Below are positions 8,545-17,380 of a DNA stretch of 33,403 nt, one piece after another (position 1 is the stretch's first letter; each line of letters starts with the position of its first letter). The stretch is taken from NCBI GenBank assembly GCA_937892955.1, contig CALBKH010000133.1, positions 1-33,403 of the forward strand, written 5' to 3'. The position numbers and the translations under genes were made by a program. This DNA comes from an uncultured Alphaproteobacteria bacterium. Lineage in GTDB: Bacteria; Pseudomonadota; Alphaproteobacteria; Rhizobiales; Ancalomicrobiaceae. Under the pieces are notes generated by a model. It searched no databases and had not been told where the DNA came from. It saw nothing but the letters and a program-made list of their open reading frames with translations.

Positions 8545-10119
8545 TCAGCCGGTCACGATCGGCAACGGCACGTAGCGCACGCCCTGGGACGACTTGACCC
8601 GGAGCAGCACCGCCTTGCGACCCTCGGCTCGAGCGCCGCGGATCCCGTCGGCGACGTCGGCCGGCGTCGCCACGGTGCGACCCTGGACCTCGAGCACGAC
8701 GTCGCCGGCGCGGATGCCGCGCGCCGCGGCGAGACCCTGGGGGTCGACGTCGACCACCGCCACGCCGCCGCGCTCGCCGACCTCGGACCCCGGTGCCAGC
8801 CGCAGGCCGAGATCGTCGAGGGTCGCGGACGCGGCGCCGCCATCGTCGGCGGTTTCCGGCGCCGGCTTGGCGTCCTGGGCGAGACGGCCCAGTTCGGCCT
8901 CGACGGTCGCCTCGCGGCCGCCGCGCGAGTAGGTGATGCGCACCTTGGTGCCGGGTTCGTAGCCGGCGATGGTCCGGGCGAGGTCGCGCGAGTTGCGCAC
9001 GCCGCGGCCGTTGATCGCCATGATGACGTCGCCGGCCTTCAGACCCGCCTTGGCGGCGGGCGAGCCGGCCTGCGCCTCGGCGACGAGGGCGCCGCGCGCT
9101 TCGGCCAGACCGAGACCGTCGGCCATGTCGCGGCCGATCGGCTGCACCTGGACGCCGAGCCAGCCGCGCACCACCTCGCCGCCCTTCTCGAGCTGGGCGA
9201 GGACCTTCTGCACCGTCGAGGCGGGGATGGCGAAGCCGATGCCGATCGAGCCGCCGTTGGGGGTGTAGATGGCGGTGTTCATGCCGACGACGTTGCCGGC
9301 GAGATCGAAGGTCGGACCGCCGGAGTTGCCGCGGTTGATCGGCGCGTCGATCTGCAGGAAGTCGTCGTAGGGACCGGCGCCGATCTCCCGGCCGCGGGCC
9401 GAGACGATGCCGGCGGTGACCGACCCGCCGAGGCCGAAGGGATTGCCGACGGCGAGCACCCAGTCGCCGGGGCGCACCTCGGTGGTGGCGAAGGGAACCG
9501 TCGGGAAGTCCTTGCGGTCGGAGGTGATCTTGATCAGGGCGACGTCGGTCTTCTCGTCGGCGCCGACCACCTTGCCCTTCCACTCGGCGCCGTCGTCGGT
9601 GACGATCACCACTTCCTTGGCGTCCTTCACGACGTGGTAGTTGGTCACCACCTTGCCGTCCGGCGAGACGATGAAGCCCGATCCTTGCGCCGTCACCACG
9701 TCGGCGCGCGGGGCGCGATGGCGCCAGCCGGGTCCGTGCGGGCCGGGGCCGCCCGGGCCTCCGCGCCAACCCCAACCGGGCCCGCCGCGCCATTCGCGGA
9801 AGAAGCGATCGACCGGACCGCCCTCGGGAACGTCGGGGAAGCTCTCCATGAAGCTCTCGCGCGGGCCGGGGACCTCGCCCTTGACGCGGATCGACACCAC
9901 GGCCGGGCGCACCCGATCGACCACGGGGGCGAAGCTGAAGGTCTGGGGGGTCGGCGCGGCGACGGGAGCCTGCGCCAGGGCGCTCTGCGGCTGACCGAAC
10001 ACCTGCACGCCGGCGAGCATGCCGACGACGAGAAGCGAAGCTGCACCGGCCAGGAGAGTCTTGCGACGCACCGTCCGGTCGCGGGGCGCGACCTGCGTCA
10101 CGAGATCGTCGTTGTTCAT
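8545..10119 (-). CDS. degP: DegP/HtrA-family periplasmic serine protease (Do-like)
   Basis: A 524-residue periplasmic protease/chaperone for misfolded envelope proteins. Near the N-terminus is a hydrophobic signal/anchor segment (about 20-42) with an AxA-type site near residue 49 (ALAQA). The trypsin-like domain shows His162 (TNYHVVKDA), Asp192 (KTDVALIKI) and Ser266 (RGNSGGP). Two PDZ domains follow: about 310-395 (from WLGVQVQPIG) and about 425-520. An unusual Gly/Pro/Trp-rich stretch at about residues 111-135 replaces the usual regulatory LA loop and is followed by a basic patch. It is divergent from the small secreted peptide gene across a 251-bp intergenic region that must hold both promoters. 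The downstream regulator and kinase genes point to envelope-stress control. Confidence 0.95.
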   Translation of the reverse strand: MNNDDLVTQVAPRDRTVRRKTLLAGAASLLVVGMLAGVQVFGQPQSALAQAPVAAPTPQTFSFAPVVDRVRPAVVSIRVKGEVPGPRESFMESFPDVPEGGPVDRFFREWRGGPGWGWRGGPGGPGPHGPGWRHRAPRADVVTAQGSGFIVSPDGKVVTNYHVVKDAKEVVIVTDDGAEWKGKVVGADEKTDVALIKITSDRKDFPTVPFATTEVRPGDWVLAVGNPFGLGGSVTAGIVSARGREIGAGPYDDFLQIDAPINRGNSGGPTFDLAGNVVGMNTAIYTPNGGSIGIGFAIPASTVQKVLAQLEKGGEVVRGWLGVQVQPIGRDMADGLGLAEARGALVAEAQAGSPAAKAGLKAGDVIMAINGRGVRNSRDLARTIAGYEPGTKVRITYSRGGREATVEAELGRLAQDAKPAPETADDGGAASATLDDLGLRLAPGSEVGERGGVAVVDVDPQGLAAARGIRAGDVVLEVQGRTVATPADVADGIRGARAEGRKAVLLRVKSSQGVRYVPLPIVTG

Positions 10120-10370
10120 TTCGATACACCCATCGTTCTTTTCGAAGGGATTCCGGTTCCGACGGACAGGGGGGATGCCGTCGATGCCCTCGAAGATGGG
10201 TCGGCGCGCCTTACGACGCCATGGCGCCTGAATTAACTTTCGGTAAGGCGGGAGCCGCGGTCGATGCCGACCGATCGCGCGCGATCACGTGAACGCGAGG
10301 TGGGGATGACCTCTCAGGAATTCCACTAATTCCCTTCGGGTGACCATCCCACGAGTCACGGGAGGATCCC

Positions 10371-10586
10371 ATGAGGTTGTCCGACCGATCCATCGTCACC
10401 GGCGCAGCGACGCTGCTCGTCCTCGCCTCGGCCGTCGCTCTCACCCCCGAGGTCTCGTCGTCCTCGCGCGTCAGGGAGGTCGAGCGAACCGTCGCCCTCA
10501 CCGACATGTGCGAGCCGGTGGGTTGCTCGATCGCCTACAAGACCGACGACGGTGGTCCGCCGAGCCGCGTGGTGTCGGCGCGCTGA
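10371..10586 (+). CDS. Small secreted peptide with one cysteine pair, function unknown
   Basis: A 71-residue open frame with a clear GGGAGG ribosome site 5 nt before the ATG. Residues about 8-24 are hydrophobic and resemble a Sec signal or single membrane anchor. The mature part is short and hydrophilic, with Cys47 and Cys52 spaced C-x4-C, which could form a disulfide in the periplasm. I do not recognise a family. It is divergent from degP, so it could be an envelope-stress or exported peptide (inference). The ribosome site and signal peptide argue that it is real. The lack of a recognisable family and the small size keep confidence moderate. Confidence 0.55.
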   Translation: MRLSDRSIVTGAATLLVLASAVALTPEVSSSSRVREVERTVALTDMCEPVGCSIAYKTDDGGPPSRVVSAR

Positions 10587-10644
10587 GCGCATCGACGCGG
10601 ATTCACTCCCTTACGACCGCCGCGTTCGTGCCCGAGCTCTCAAC

Positions 10645-10676
10645 AAAGGCCGAAGGTGCTGACGCACCCGGCCTTT
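10645..10676. terminator. GC-rich hairpin, likely terminator of the small secreted peptide gene
   Basis: The outer arms AAAGGCCG (10645-10652) and CGGCCTTT (10669-10676) pair over 8 bp. The inner arms GGTGC and GCACC pair over 5 bp around a TGAC tetraloop, with an AA bulge on the left side. The A-run and T-run at the arm ends make it usable in either direction, but no long U-tract follows. Confidence 0.65.
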
Positions 10677-10682
10677 GAACAC

Positions 10683-10725
10683 ACGCGAATTTCTCATTTG
10701 CGTCAGAGGTATGAGAAATTCGCGT
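10683..10725. repeat. Perfect 15-bp inverted repeat downstream of ccmH
   Basis: The left arm (10683-10697, ACGCGAATTTCTCAT) is the exact reverse complement of the right arm (10711-10725), around a 13-nt loop. It lies 36 bp past the ccmH stop, in transcription direction, and 6 bp from the preceding hairpin. It is more A+T-rich than anything near it. It could be the ccm operon terminator, an operator, or a small mobile or RNA element. The loop and the right flank both contain GCGTCA. Confidence 0.7.
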
Positions 10726-10761
10726 CAAGAATACCATCGGTCACTTCCAATGGCCGATGTA

Positions 10762-11238
10762 TCAGCTCTCGCGGGCGAGGATCTCGTCGAGCCGCGCCTT
10801 CTCCTCGGCGCTGAGCGGCGCCTCGACCGACCCGGCGCGGGCGGACCGGCGGCGCAGGGCGAGGAAGATGCCGCCGGCGCCGAGGATCAGCACGGCGAAG
10901 GGCAGCGTCCACAGGATCGCCGTGTGGGCGTTGAAGCGCGGCCTGAGCAGCACGAATTCGCCGTAGCGGGCGACGAGGTAGTCGAGCACCTGGGTGTTCG
11001 AATCGCCGGTCTTGATGCGCTCGCGCACCAGGATGCGCAGATCCTTGGCGAGCGGCGCGTCGCTGTCGTCGATCGACTGGTTCTGACAGACGAGGCAGCG
11101 TAGCTCGCCCGACAGCTCGCGGGCGCGCGCCTCGAGCGTCGGGTCGGAGAGCATCTCGTCGGGCTGCACCGCGACGGCGGGGCCGGCGAGGAGCGACAGG
11201 GCGAAGGCGAGCGCGGCGGCGGCGCGGCGGATCGTCAT
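10762..11238 (-). CDS. ccmH: Cytochrome c maturation protein CcmH (CycL)
   Basis: A 158-residue thiol protein of the haem ligation step. It has a signal peptide at about 1-24, the family motif LRCLVCQNQ with redox Cys48 and Cys51, and a C-terminal membrane helix at about 108-126 followed by a cytoplasmic tail. It reduces the apocytochrome c CxxCH thiols so that CcmF can attach haem. The start has GAGGAG 7 nt upstream and lies 11 nt after the ccmF stop. It is the last gene of ccmI-ccmE-ccmF-ccmH. There is no TPR domain because CcmI is encoded separately, as in rhizobia. Confidence 0.96.
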   Translation of the reverse strand: MTIRRAAAALAFALSLLAGPAVAVQPDEMLSDPTLEARARELSGELRCLVCQNQSIDDSDAPLAKDLRILVRERIKTGDSNTQVLDYLVARYGEFVLLRPRFNAHTAILWTLPFAVLILGAGGIFLALRRRSARAGSVEAPLSAEEKARLDEILARES

Positions 11239-11249
11239 GGTCGGTCTCC

Positions 11250-13238
11250 TCATTCGGCGGCGGCGGGCATCGCGGCGGCGGAAGCGGCGCGATGCGGCGT
11301 CGGCGCACCGACGCGCAGGCGGCGGTCGGTGAGCGAGACGACGCCGCCGATCGACATGATCAGCGTGCCGATCCAGATCAGCAGCACCAGCGGCTTCCAA
11401 TAGATGCGCATGGCCACGCCCTCGCCCTGCGCTTCGCCGATGGCGAGATAGAGCTGGGAGAAGAGCCCGTAGGTCTCGATCGCCGTCTCGGTCGTCGGCA
11501 TGGAGCGGGTGCGATAGGTGCGCTTCGATGGCTCCATGACGATCGGCGGGTTCGACGTTCCGTCGGTCACCTTGAAACGGGCGATGACCTCGTCCCAGTT
11601 GGGGCCGGAATTGGGGACGGCGCGCTCGAAGGCGACGTCGAAGCGCTCGACGCGAATGTGATCGCCGGGCTTCATCACCAGCACGTGCTCGATCTTCCAG
11701 GCGCCTTCGGCGACGATGCCGAGCAACATCACGCCGACGCCGAAGTGGCCGAGGAAGGTGCCCCAGGCCGAGCGCGGCAGGCCGACGGCGCGCCGCAGCG
11801 ACACGCCCGGTTCGGTGAAGAGCTTGATGCGCCAGAGGATCTCGGCGAGCGAGCCGAGCATCAGCCAGGTCGCGAGGCCGACGCCCAGCGCCGGCAGGAT
11901 GTCGTGGCCCTTCAATATCCAGGTGACGAGGACGGCGACGACCGACAACACCATGACGGCCGCCAGACGCTGCACCACCGCCAGGATGTCGCCGCGCTTC
12001 CAGGCCAGGAACGGGCCCATCGGCAGGGCGATCAGCAGCGGCACCATCAGCGGGCCGAAGGTCATGTCGAAGAACGGCGCGCCGACCGAGATCTTGCCGC
12101 CGGTGGTCGCTTCCAGCATCAGCGGATAGAGCGTGCCGACGAAGACGGTGGCGGTGCCGGCGGTCAGGAACAGGTTGTTGAAGACCAGCGCGCCCTCGCG
12201 ACTGACCGGCGCGAAGAGGCCGCCCTTGGTCAGCGTCGCGGCTCGGGCCGCGAACAGGGTCAGCGAGCCGCCGACGAACAACACCAGGATGCCGAGGATG
12301 AAGACGCCGCGGGCCGGATCGGTGGCGAAGGCGTGCACCGAGGTGAGCACGCCGGAGCGCACCAGGAAGGTGCCGAGCAGCGACAGCGAGAAGGCGAGGA
12401 TGGCGAGCAGGATCGTCCAGATCTTCAACCCGTCGCGCTTCTCCATGACGATGGCGGAGTGCAGCAGCGCGGTGCCGGCGAGCCAGGGCATCAGCGAGGC
12501 GTTCTCGACCGGATCCCAGAACCACCAGCCGCCCCATCCGAGCTCGTAGTAGGCCCAGTAGGAGCCCATGGCGATGCCGAGGGTGAGGAAGACCCAGGCG
12601 GTCAGCGTCCAGGGGCGAACCCAGCGCGCCCAGGCGGCATCGATGCGGCCTTCGATCAGCGCCGCGGCGGCGAAGGAGAAGGCGATCGAGAAGCCGACGT
12701 AGCCGAGGTAGAGCAGCGGCGGATGGATGGCGAGGCCGACGTCCTGGAGCAACGGGTTGAGGTCGCGTCCCTCCATCGGCGGCTGGCCGAAGCGGGCGAA
12801 GGGGTTCGAGGTCAGCAGCACGAAGAGGTAGAAGGCGACCGCCACCCAGGCCTGGACGCCGAGGACGTTGGCGCGCAGCGTCTGCGGCAGGTTGCGGCCG
12901 AAGAAGGCGACGAGCGCGCCGAAGAGGGCCAGGATCGACACCCACAGGAGCATCGAGCCCTCGTGGTTCCCCCAGACGCCGGAGACCTTGTAGATCATCG
13001 GCTTGGTCGAGTGCGAATTCTCGAAGACGTTGACCACCGAGAAGTCGGAGACGACGTGGGCGTAGGTGAGGGCGGCGAAGGAGACGGCGACGAAGAGGAA
13101 CTGCCCGACGGAGATCGGGCCGGCGAGCGCCATCGCCCGCTCGTCCCCCTTCACCGCCCCCCAGATCGGCACGACCGATTGGACGAGAGCCAGCGCCAGC
13201 GCCAACACCAGGGCGTAATGTCCGATCTCGACGATCAT
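11250..13238 (-). CDS. ccmF: Haem lyase subunit CcmF (CycK)
   Basis: A 662-residue polytopic inner-membrane protein. The start of the protein is itself a transmembrane helix, and many hydrophobic segments follow. The tryptophan-rich WWD domain (GGWWFWDPVEN at about 236-246) and surrounding His residues, such as IHPPLLYLG at about 171-179, mark the haem-handling proteins of System I. CcmF takes haem from CcmE and attaches it to apocytochrome c with CcmH and CcmI. GAGGAGGG precedes the ATG by 6 nt. It lies 79 bp after ccmE, the widest gap in the operon. Confidence 0.97.
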   Translation of the reverse strand: MIVEIGHYALVLALALALVQSVVPIWGAVKGDERAMALAGPISVGQFLFVAVSFAALTYAHVVSDFSVVNVFENSHSTKPMIYKVSGVWGNHEGSMLLWVSILALFGALVAFFGRNLPQTLRANVLGVQAWVAVAFYLFVLLTSNPFARFGQPPMEGRDLNPLLQDVGLAIHPPLLYLGYVGFSIAFSFAAAALIEGRIDAAWARWVRPWTLTAWVFLTLGIAMGSYWAYYELGWGGWWFWDPVENASLMPWLAGTALLHSAIVMEKRDGLKIWTILLAILAFSLSLLGTFLVRSGVLTSVHAFATDPARGVFILGILVLFVGGSLTLFAARAATLTKGGLFAPVSREGALVFNNLFLTAGTATVFVGTLYPLMLEATTGGKISVGAPFFDMTFGPLMVPLLIALPMGPFLAWKRGDILAVVQRLAAVMVLSVVAVLVTWILKGHDILPALGVGLATWLMLGSLAEILWRIKLFTEPGVSLRRAVGLPRSAWGTFLGHFGVGVMLLGIVAEGAWKIEHVLVMKPGDHIRVERFDVAFERAVPNSGPNWDEVIARFKVTDGTSNPPIVMEPSKRTYRTRSMPTTETAIETYGLFSQLYLAIGEAQGEGVAMRIYWKPLVLLIWIGTLIMSIGGVVSLTDRRLRVGAPTPHRAASAAAMPAAAE

Positions 13239-13317
13239 CGGCTTCCCTCCTCGCGACCGCTCGGCGCGGTCCTCGCCTCTCGTCCGGCGCGGCCGTCCGC
13301 TGCGCCGGATGTCGGTC

Positions 13318-13776
13318 TCACTTCTTCAGCGTCGCCTTGGCAGCGTCCTCGCCCCAGTGGCCGGAGGCCTTGAGTGCGTCGGCCACTTCCTTGGGCATGT
13401 ACTTCTCGTCGTGCTTGGCGAGCACCGTGTCGGCCTTGAAGACGCCGTCGGTGCCGACCGCGCCCTCCGCCACGGTGCCCTGCCCCTCGCGGAAGAGGTC
13501 GGGCAGGATGCCGGTGTAGGTCACCGGCACGGTATTGGCGCCGTCGGTGACGCGGAAGCGCACCGTGGTGCCTTCGGTGCGCTCGATCGAACCGGCTTCG
13601 ACCAACCCGCCGAGACGCAGCCGCGTGCCGGGTTTGACCTTGCCGACGGCGAGATCGGTCGGCGAGGTGAAGAAGGTGATGCGGTCGTTGAGGGCGAAGA
13701 GCACCAGGCCCACCGCGGCGGCGAGCACCAGACCGGCGAAACCGATGAGGGTCAGTCGTTTCTGCTTGCGCGTCAT
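13318..13776 (-). CDS. ccmE: Haem chaperone CcmE (CycJ)
   Basis: A 152-residue periplasmic haem chaperone held by an N-terminal membrane anchor (about 8-29). The OB-fold body carries the haem-binding signature LAKHDEKYMP, with covalent ligand His122 and axial ligand Tyr126. It accepts haem from CcmC/D (not in this window) and hands it to CcmF. The ATG follows the ccmI stop after 55 bp. Confidence 0.97.
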   Translation of the reverse strand: MTRKQKRLTLIGFAGLVLAAAVGLVLFALNDRITFFTSPTDLAVGKVKPGTRLRLGGLVEAGSIERTEGTTVRFRVTDGANTVPVTYTGILPDLFREGQGTVAEGAVGTDGVFKADTVLAKHDEKYMPKEVADALKASGHWGEDAAKATLKK

Positions 13777-13831
13777 GCGTACCTCGATCTCGTGGGATCC
13801 TCGCCCCCTCGGCGACGATCCGGCGATGGTA

Positions 13832-15001
13832 TCAGGGCTTCGCTCCGGCGAGGGCGTCGAGGCGAGCGAGCGCCGCGGCGTCGCCGGCGAAGGCGGCGCG
13901 CGCCTTGTCCAGTGACTGCCCGGCGGCGTCCGTCTGCCCGATCATCGTCTGGAAGCGGATCAGGCGAAGCCAATCGTCGAGCGGGCCGCCGGACGTCCAG
14001 AGACGGTCCCGCAGCCGATCGACCATGGTCTCGATCATCTTGGCGCGCTCTTCCGGCGACATCTTGGCGGCGGCTTCGACATCGGAGGCGGAGGGACCGG
14101 GGGCGGCAGTGGACGGGGCGGCGGGCGCGGACGGAGCGGCGGGCGCCGGCGCCGGTGGCTCGAAGGGCCTGCCGGCGAGGTCGGCTTCGGCGCGCGCCAG
14201 TTCCTCGCGGGCATCGGCGAGCCAGGGTTCGTCGCCCTTGCCGCGCCCCACGATGTCCTTCCAGGCGGCGACAGCTTCCGCCTTCTTGCCGTCCTGGGAG
14301 AGGGCGACCGCGAGGAAGAAGCGCGGCAGGATGCCGTTCGGCTCGATCTCCAGCGACTTCTCGAAGGCGGCGCGGGCTTCCGGCGAGACCTGATCGTCGC
14401 CGCCGGCGACGAGGGTGCGGCCGAGTTCGTTGTAGCGTCGATCGGTCGGGCCGCCGGTGCGGATGGCGTTGCGCCACGCGGCGGCGGCGAGATCGAAACG
14501 GCCGAGATGCATGTAGGTCGGTGCCAGCACCTCCCAACCGCGGGTGTCGTTCGGGTTGGCGGCGAGATGGGCTTCGACCTTGGCCACCAGCTCTTCGAGC
14601 GAATTGCCCGCGGGGGCCGCCGTCTTGCGAGCCTCGAGCGGCATGTCGGGCATGGTGGGATGGCCGAGGCGGGCATAGAGGCCGACGGCGATGATGGGCA
14701 CCAGCACCGCCGCCAGAATCGGCACGAGGCGAGACCCGCCGGAGGCGGCCCTGGTCGCGTCGACATGGCGACCGGCGCGCAGGATGCGTCGGGAGATCTC
14801 GGCGCGGGCGGCATCGGCCTCGACGGTCCCGACGAGACCGGCCTCGACGTCGCGATCGATCTCGGCGAGCTGATCGCGATAGACGGCGACCTCGCCGGCC
14901 TCGACGGAGGCGGATTCGCCGCGGCGACGCCGCAGCGCCGGTACGAGAACGATCGACACGGCGATGATGGTCATGCCGGCGAACAGGGCCCAGATCAGCA
15001 T
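13832..15001 (-). CDS. ccmI: Cytochrome c maturation apoprotein chaperone CcmI (CycH)
   Basis: A 389-residue protein. A first membrane helix lies at about 2-22. A cytoplasmic loop carries the conserved VYRDQLAEIDRD signature (about 40-51), and a second helix follows at about 92-110. The periplasmic part has TPR-like helices from about 130 to 270, then an Ala/Pro-rich linker (about 286-310) and a C-terminal helical domain. CcmI binds the C-terminus of apocytochrome c and delivers it to CcmF/CcmH. It is the first gene of the operon; its promoter should lie in the 222 bp between it and the gene at 15224-16642, where I could not identify a convincing site. Confidence 0.95.
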   Translation of the reverse strand: MLIWALFAGMTIIAVSIVLVPALRRRRGESASVEAGEVAVYRDQLAEIDRDVEAGLVGTVEADAARAEISRRILRAGRHVDATRAASGGSRLVPILAAVLVPIIAVGLYARLGHPTMPDMPLEARKTAAPAGNSLEELVAKVEAHLAANPNDTRGWEVLAPTYMHLGRFDLAAAAWRNAIRTGGPTDRRYNELGRTLVAGGDDQVSPEARAAFEKSLEIEPNGILPRFFLAVALSQDGKKAEAVAAWKDIVGRGKGDEPWLADAREELARAEADLAGRPFEPPAPAPAAPSAPAAPSTAAPGPSASDVEAAAKMSPEERAKMIETMVDRLRDRLWTSGGPLDDWLRLIRFQTMIGQTDAAGQSLDKARAAFAGDAAALARLDALAGAKP

Positions 15002-15223
15002 CGCGTGGTCGTCCGCTCCTCATCGCGACCGTGACGACGGTCGATCTCACCGGCGCGTCTCGGACGACCGGCATCCCACTCGGCGGGTCAGATAACCTCG
15101 CCGAGACGGATCGGCAATGGGAGAAGGACCTATCGCGATCGATCACACGAGATGTTGACCGCGATCAAGAGGTGGTCCGACAGGGGGAACGCCACCTCCA
15201 CGGAGCAGCTGTTCGGGGTCGGA

Positions 15224-16642
15224 TCAACCGGTGGCGCGGGCGACCTTGTTGGCGAAGAGATCGCGGCTCTTGCGCAGCACGGCGGCGTATTCCTCACCGA
15301 AGACGAGGGCGGAGAGCCGGATGGCACCGTCCACCGCCTCGATCAGCGTCCGCTTGTCGAGAGCCTGGGAAGACTTCAGATCCGCCATGAGCTTGGCGGA
15401 CACCACCTCGAGGGTCTGCTCGATCTGTTTGCGGGTGCGACCGACCAGTTCGTTGACCGCCAGACTCTCGGCGCAGAGCCGCGCCTCGATCGACAGACGG
15501 ACGGCGAATTCGGCATCGTCGTAGGTCGCCTGATCCCAGCGGCCGGCGAACTCGCCCCCCTTGGTCTCCACCCGCAGCGCCCGGCGGACGAGGCCCGGGG
15601 CGGGCTCGATCCAACGCGACACGACTTCGGACATGGTCACCTTGGCTGCGCCGATGCGCCGCATCCAATTGGAGACCGCTTCGACCGGCATCAGCAGAGC
15701 GAGGTTCTTGCTGATGTCGTGATAGGCGCGCACGTCGGTGAGGAAACGGGTGCGCGAGGCGGTGTCGGTACCACGGCCCTGCGTCAGAACGGCGAGGCGT
15801 TCGAGGTGGGCGATGACGACCTCCACCAACACGCCGTAGCGGCTGGAGGCGACGAGACGCGGATCGGTCGATCCGGCGAGGCGCGCCGCCAGAGTGGCCA
15901 CCACCACCGGATTGGCGGTGCGGGTCAGAAGCGCGGCTCCGATCCACTCGGGGGTCATCTGGACCTGATCGAGCGAAGCGCGGACGACCTCGGCGAGGCG
16001 CGAGGGTTCGGCGACGTCGAAGGCGGTGATGCTCGACGGGAGTTGGCCGAAGAGATTGGCGAAGGCCGCCTCGTTCTGAAGCACGTAGGCGACGTCGACG
16101 AGGTCGCGATAGACCGGGTCGCCGCCGAGCTGGCTGGCGAGCTTCTGGCGGATCTTGGGCTCCGCACCGGCGTCACGCAGAAGATCGACGACCCGGGCGA
16201 TGACGTCGCGGCGCAGCTTGCGCGCGATCGGCGCCACGTCGGCGTCGGCGTCGTAAGGGTCGGCGGCGATGGCGCGCTCGTAATCCTCGGTGGCGGCATC
16301 GCGGCGGATCCACATCCAGATCACCGGAAGCGACGATCTGGCGATGCGGCCGGTGGTGTGGACGGAGGCGACGTCGTCGACGACGAAGGGCGCGAGAGGG
16401 GCGAAGAACGCGGTTTCGAGGCGCGCCGACCAGGGTTCGCCGACGGCGCCACGGGAGCGACGGACGGGTTCCGGCTCGGTGGCGACATCGAGCCCTTCGA
16501 CCGCGGCGAGAATGACCTCGTTCGGCAGATCGCCCTCGGCCTGCGAGTTGCGCAGCGAACGGATCAACATGGATCTCGCCGTCGGCGACAGCGATTCCAT
16601 GTAGGCTCGAACCTTCGACGTGATCAGCCCGGCTTCGGGCAT
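15224..16642 (-). CDS. Conserved helical protein of unknown function
   Basis: A 472-residue soluble protein, mostly alpha-helical and without signal peptide or membrane segment. I do not recognise a catalytic motif. The repeated helix pattern and length recall DUF2336-type proteins of alphaproteobacteria, but I cannot confirm this from sequence alone. Residues about 285-330 contain a hydrophobic segment with MPVEAVSNWMRRIGA. Codon use and third-position G+C match neighbouring genes, and the frame is open throughout, so it is a real gene. The ATG at 16642 is preceded by a G-rich tract. It is separated from ccmI by 222 bp and is probably transcribed on its own. Confidence 0.75.
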   Translation of the reverse strand: MPEAGLITSKVRAYMESLSPTARSMLIRSLRNSQAEGDLPNEVILAAVEGLDVATEPEPVRRSRGAVGEPWSARLETAFFAPLAPFVVDDVASVHTTGRIARSSLPVIWMWIRRDAATEDYERAIAADPYDADADVAPIARKLRRDVIARVVDLLRDAGAEPKIRQKLASQLGGDPVYRDLVDVAYVLQNEAAFANLFGQLPSSITAFDVAEPSRLAEVVRASLDQVQMTPEWIGAALLTRTANPVVVATLAARLAGSTDPRLVASSRYGVLVEVVIAHLERLAVLTQGRGTDTASRTRFLTDVRAYHDISKNLALLMPVEAVSNWMRRIGAAKVTMSEVVSRWIEPAPGLVRRALRVETKGGEFAGRWDQATYDDAEFAVRLSIEARLCAESLAVNELVGRTRKQIEQTLEVVSAKLMADLKSSQALDKRTLIEAVDGAIRLSALVFGEEYAAVLRKSRDLFANKVARATG

Positions 16643-16794
16643 CGCGCGACCCCCGTGGTGACGAGATACGACCAGCGGCGACGGGCCGCGATCGGCGACG
16701 GCGAACGCATGCCCGGCGATGAGCTGCCTTCGTCGTATCCCGAGGATCCGTCAAAGATTTTAAGAATTGATGAGCGAAACGGCGTCCCGGCGCG

Positions 16795-17253
16795 TCAGGA
16801 AATCGGCCGCCAACTGCCATCCGGCTGGCGGCAGGCGGTGGAGCGGACGGTCTCGCTCTTGCCGTCGACCGAGATCTGATCGACGTAGTCGCGGCAGGTG
16901 TACTGATTGACCGAATAGGCCGGTCCCGGCGACACCGAGCCACGATGACCGGTGGCGGGATTGCGCCATTCGCGCGAAGCGCCGGCGGCGGTCGATTCGA
17001 GCGCCTCGTATTCGGCTTCCGACACCAGCCGGCGATCGTTGTCGTCGAGACGCGCGCCGATCGCACTTCCCGCCCAGGCGGCGAAGAGCGGCGCGGCGCC
17101 GGGAGACGATGCCTTGGGGCTCGCAGACGAGCCGATCAACCCGCCCGACAGGGTCCCGGCGACCGATCCCAGGCTCTGCTTCGACGTCGTCTCGCCGCAA
17201 CCGGCGAGCAGTCCGGCGAGGGCGCCGACGACGATCACGCTCCTTAACGTCAT
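16795..17253 (-). CDS. Lipoprotein of the RT0821/17-kDa surface antigen type
   Basis: A 152-residue outer-envelope lipoprotein. A signal sequence ends in the lipobox LLAGC with lipidated Cys19. A Gly/Ser-rich spacer (about 28-68) contains a glycine-zipper-like stretch typical of 17-kDa antigens. The C-terminal domain ends with YTCRDYVDQISV and TACRQPDGSWRPI, the pattern of RT0821/Lpp0805-like surface proteins. Its role is likely structural in the outer membrane. It is separated by 127 bp from the kinase gene at 17381 and by 152 bp from the unknown gene at 16642, so it is probably monocistronic. Confidence 0.85.
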   Translation of the reverse strand: MTLRSVIVVGALAGLLAGCGETTSKQSLGSVAGTLSGGLIGSSASPKASSPGAAPLFAAWAGSAIGARLDDNDRRLVSEAEYEALESTAAGASREWRNPATGHRGSVSPGPAYSVNQYTCRDYVDQISVDGKSETVRSTACRQPDGSWRPIS

Positions 17254-17380
17254 GGACGAGTTTCCGAAATGCGGTTCGGGCTGCGGGGATCGCTCCGGCG
17301 ACGGCGCCGGAACCGATGCGGTTGGAGTGCCTCTTGTCGCCTGCCATCATGGCCGAATTCGGTCGTGGCGTCAGGTGGAA

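Noticed and set aside
10233..10247. CtrA-like site upstream of degP (TTAA, 7 nt, TAAG)
   Set aside because: The second half-site does not match TTAA, and the reverse reading has the wrong spacing; not enough to call.
16749..16780. A+T-rich spot upstream of the unknown gene as a sigma-70 promoter
   Set aside because: A TTGACG and a TAAAAT-like hexamer exist, but their order and spacing do not form a proper pair on the needed strand.
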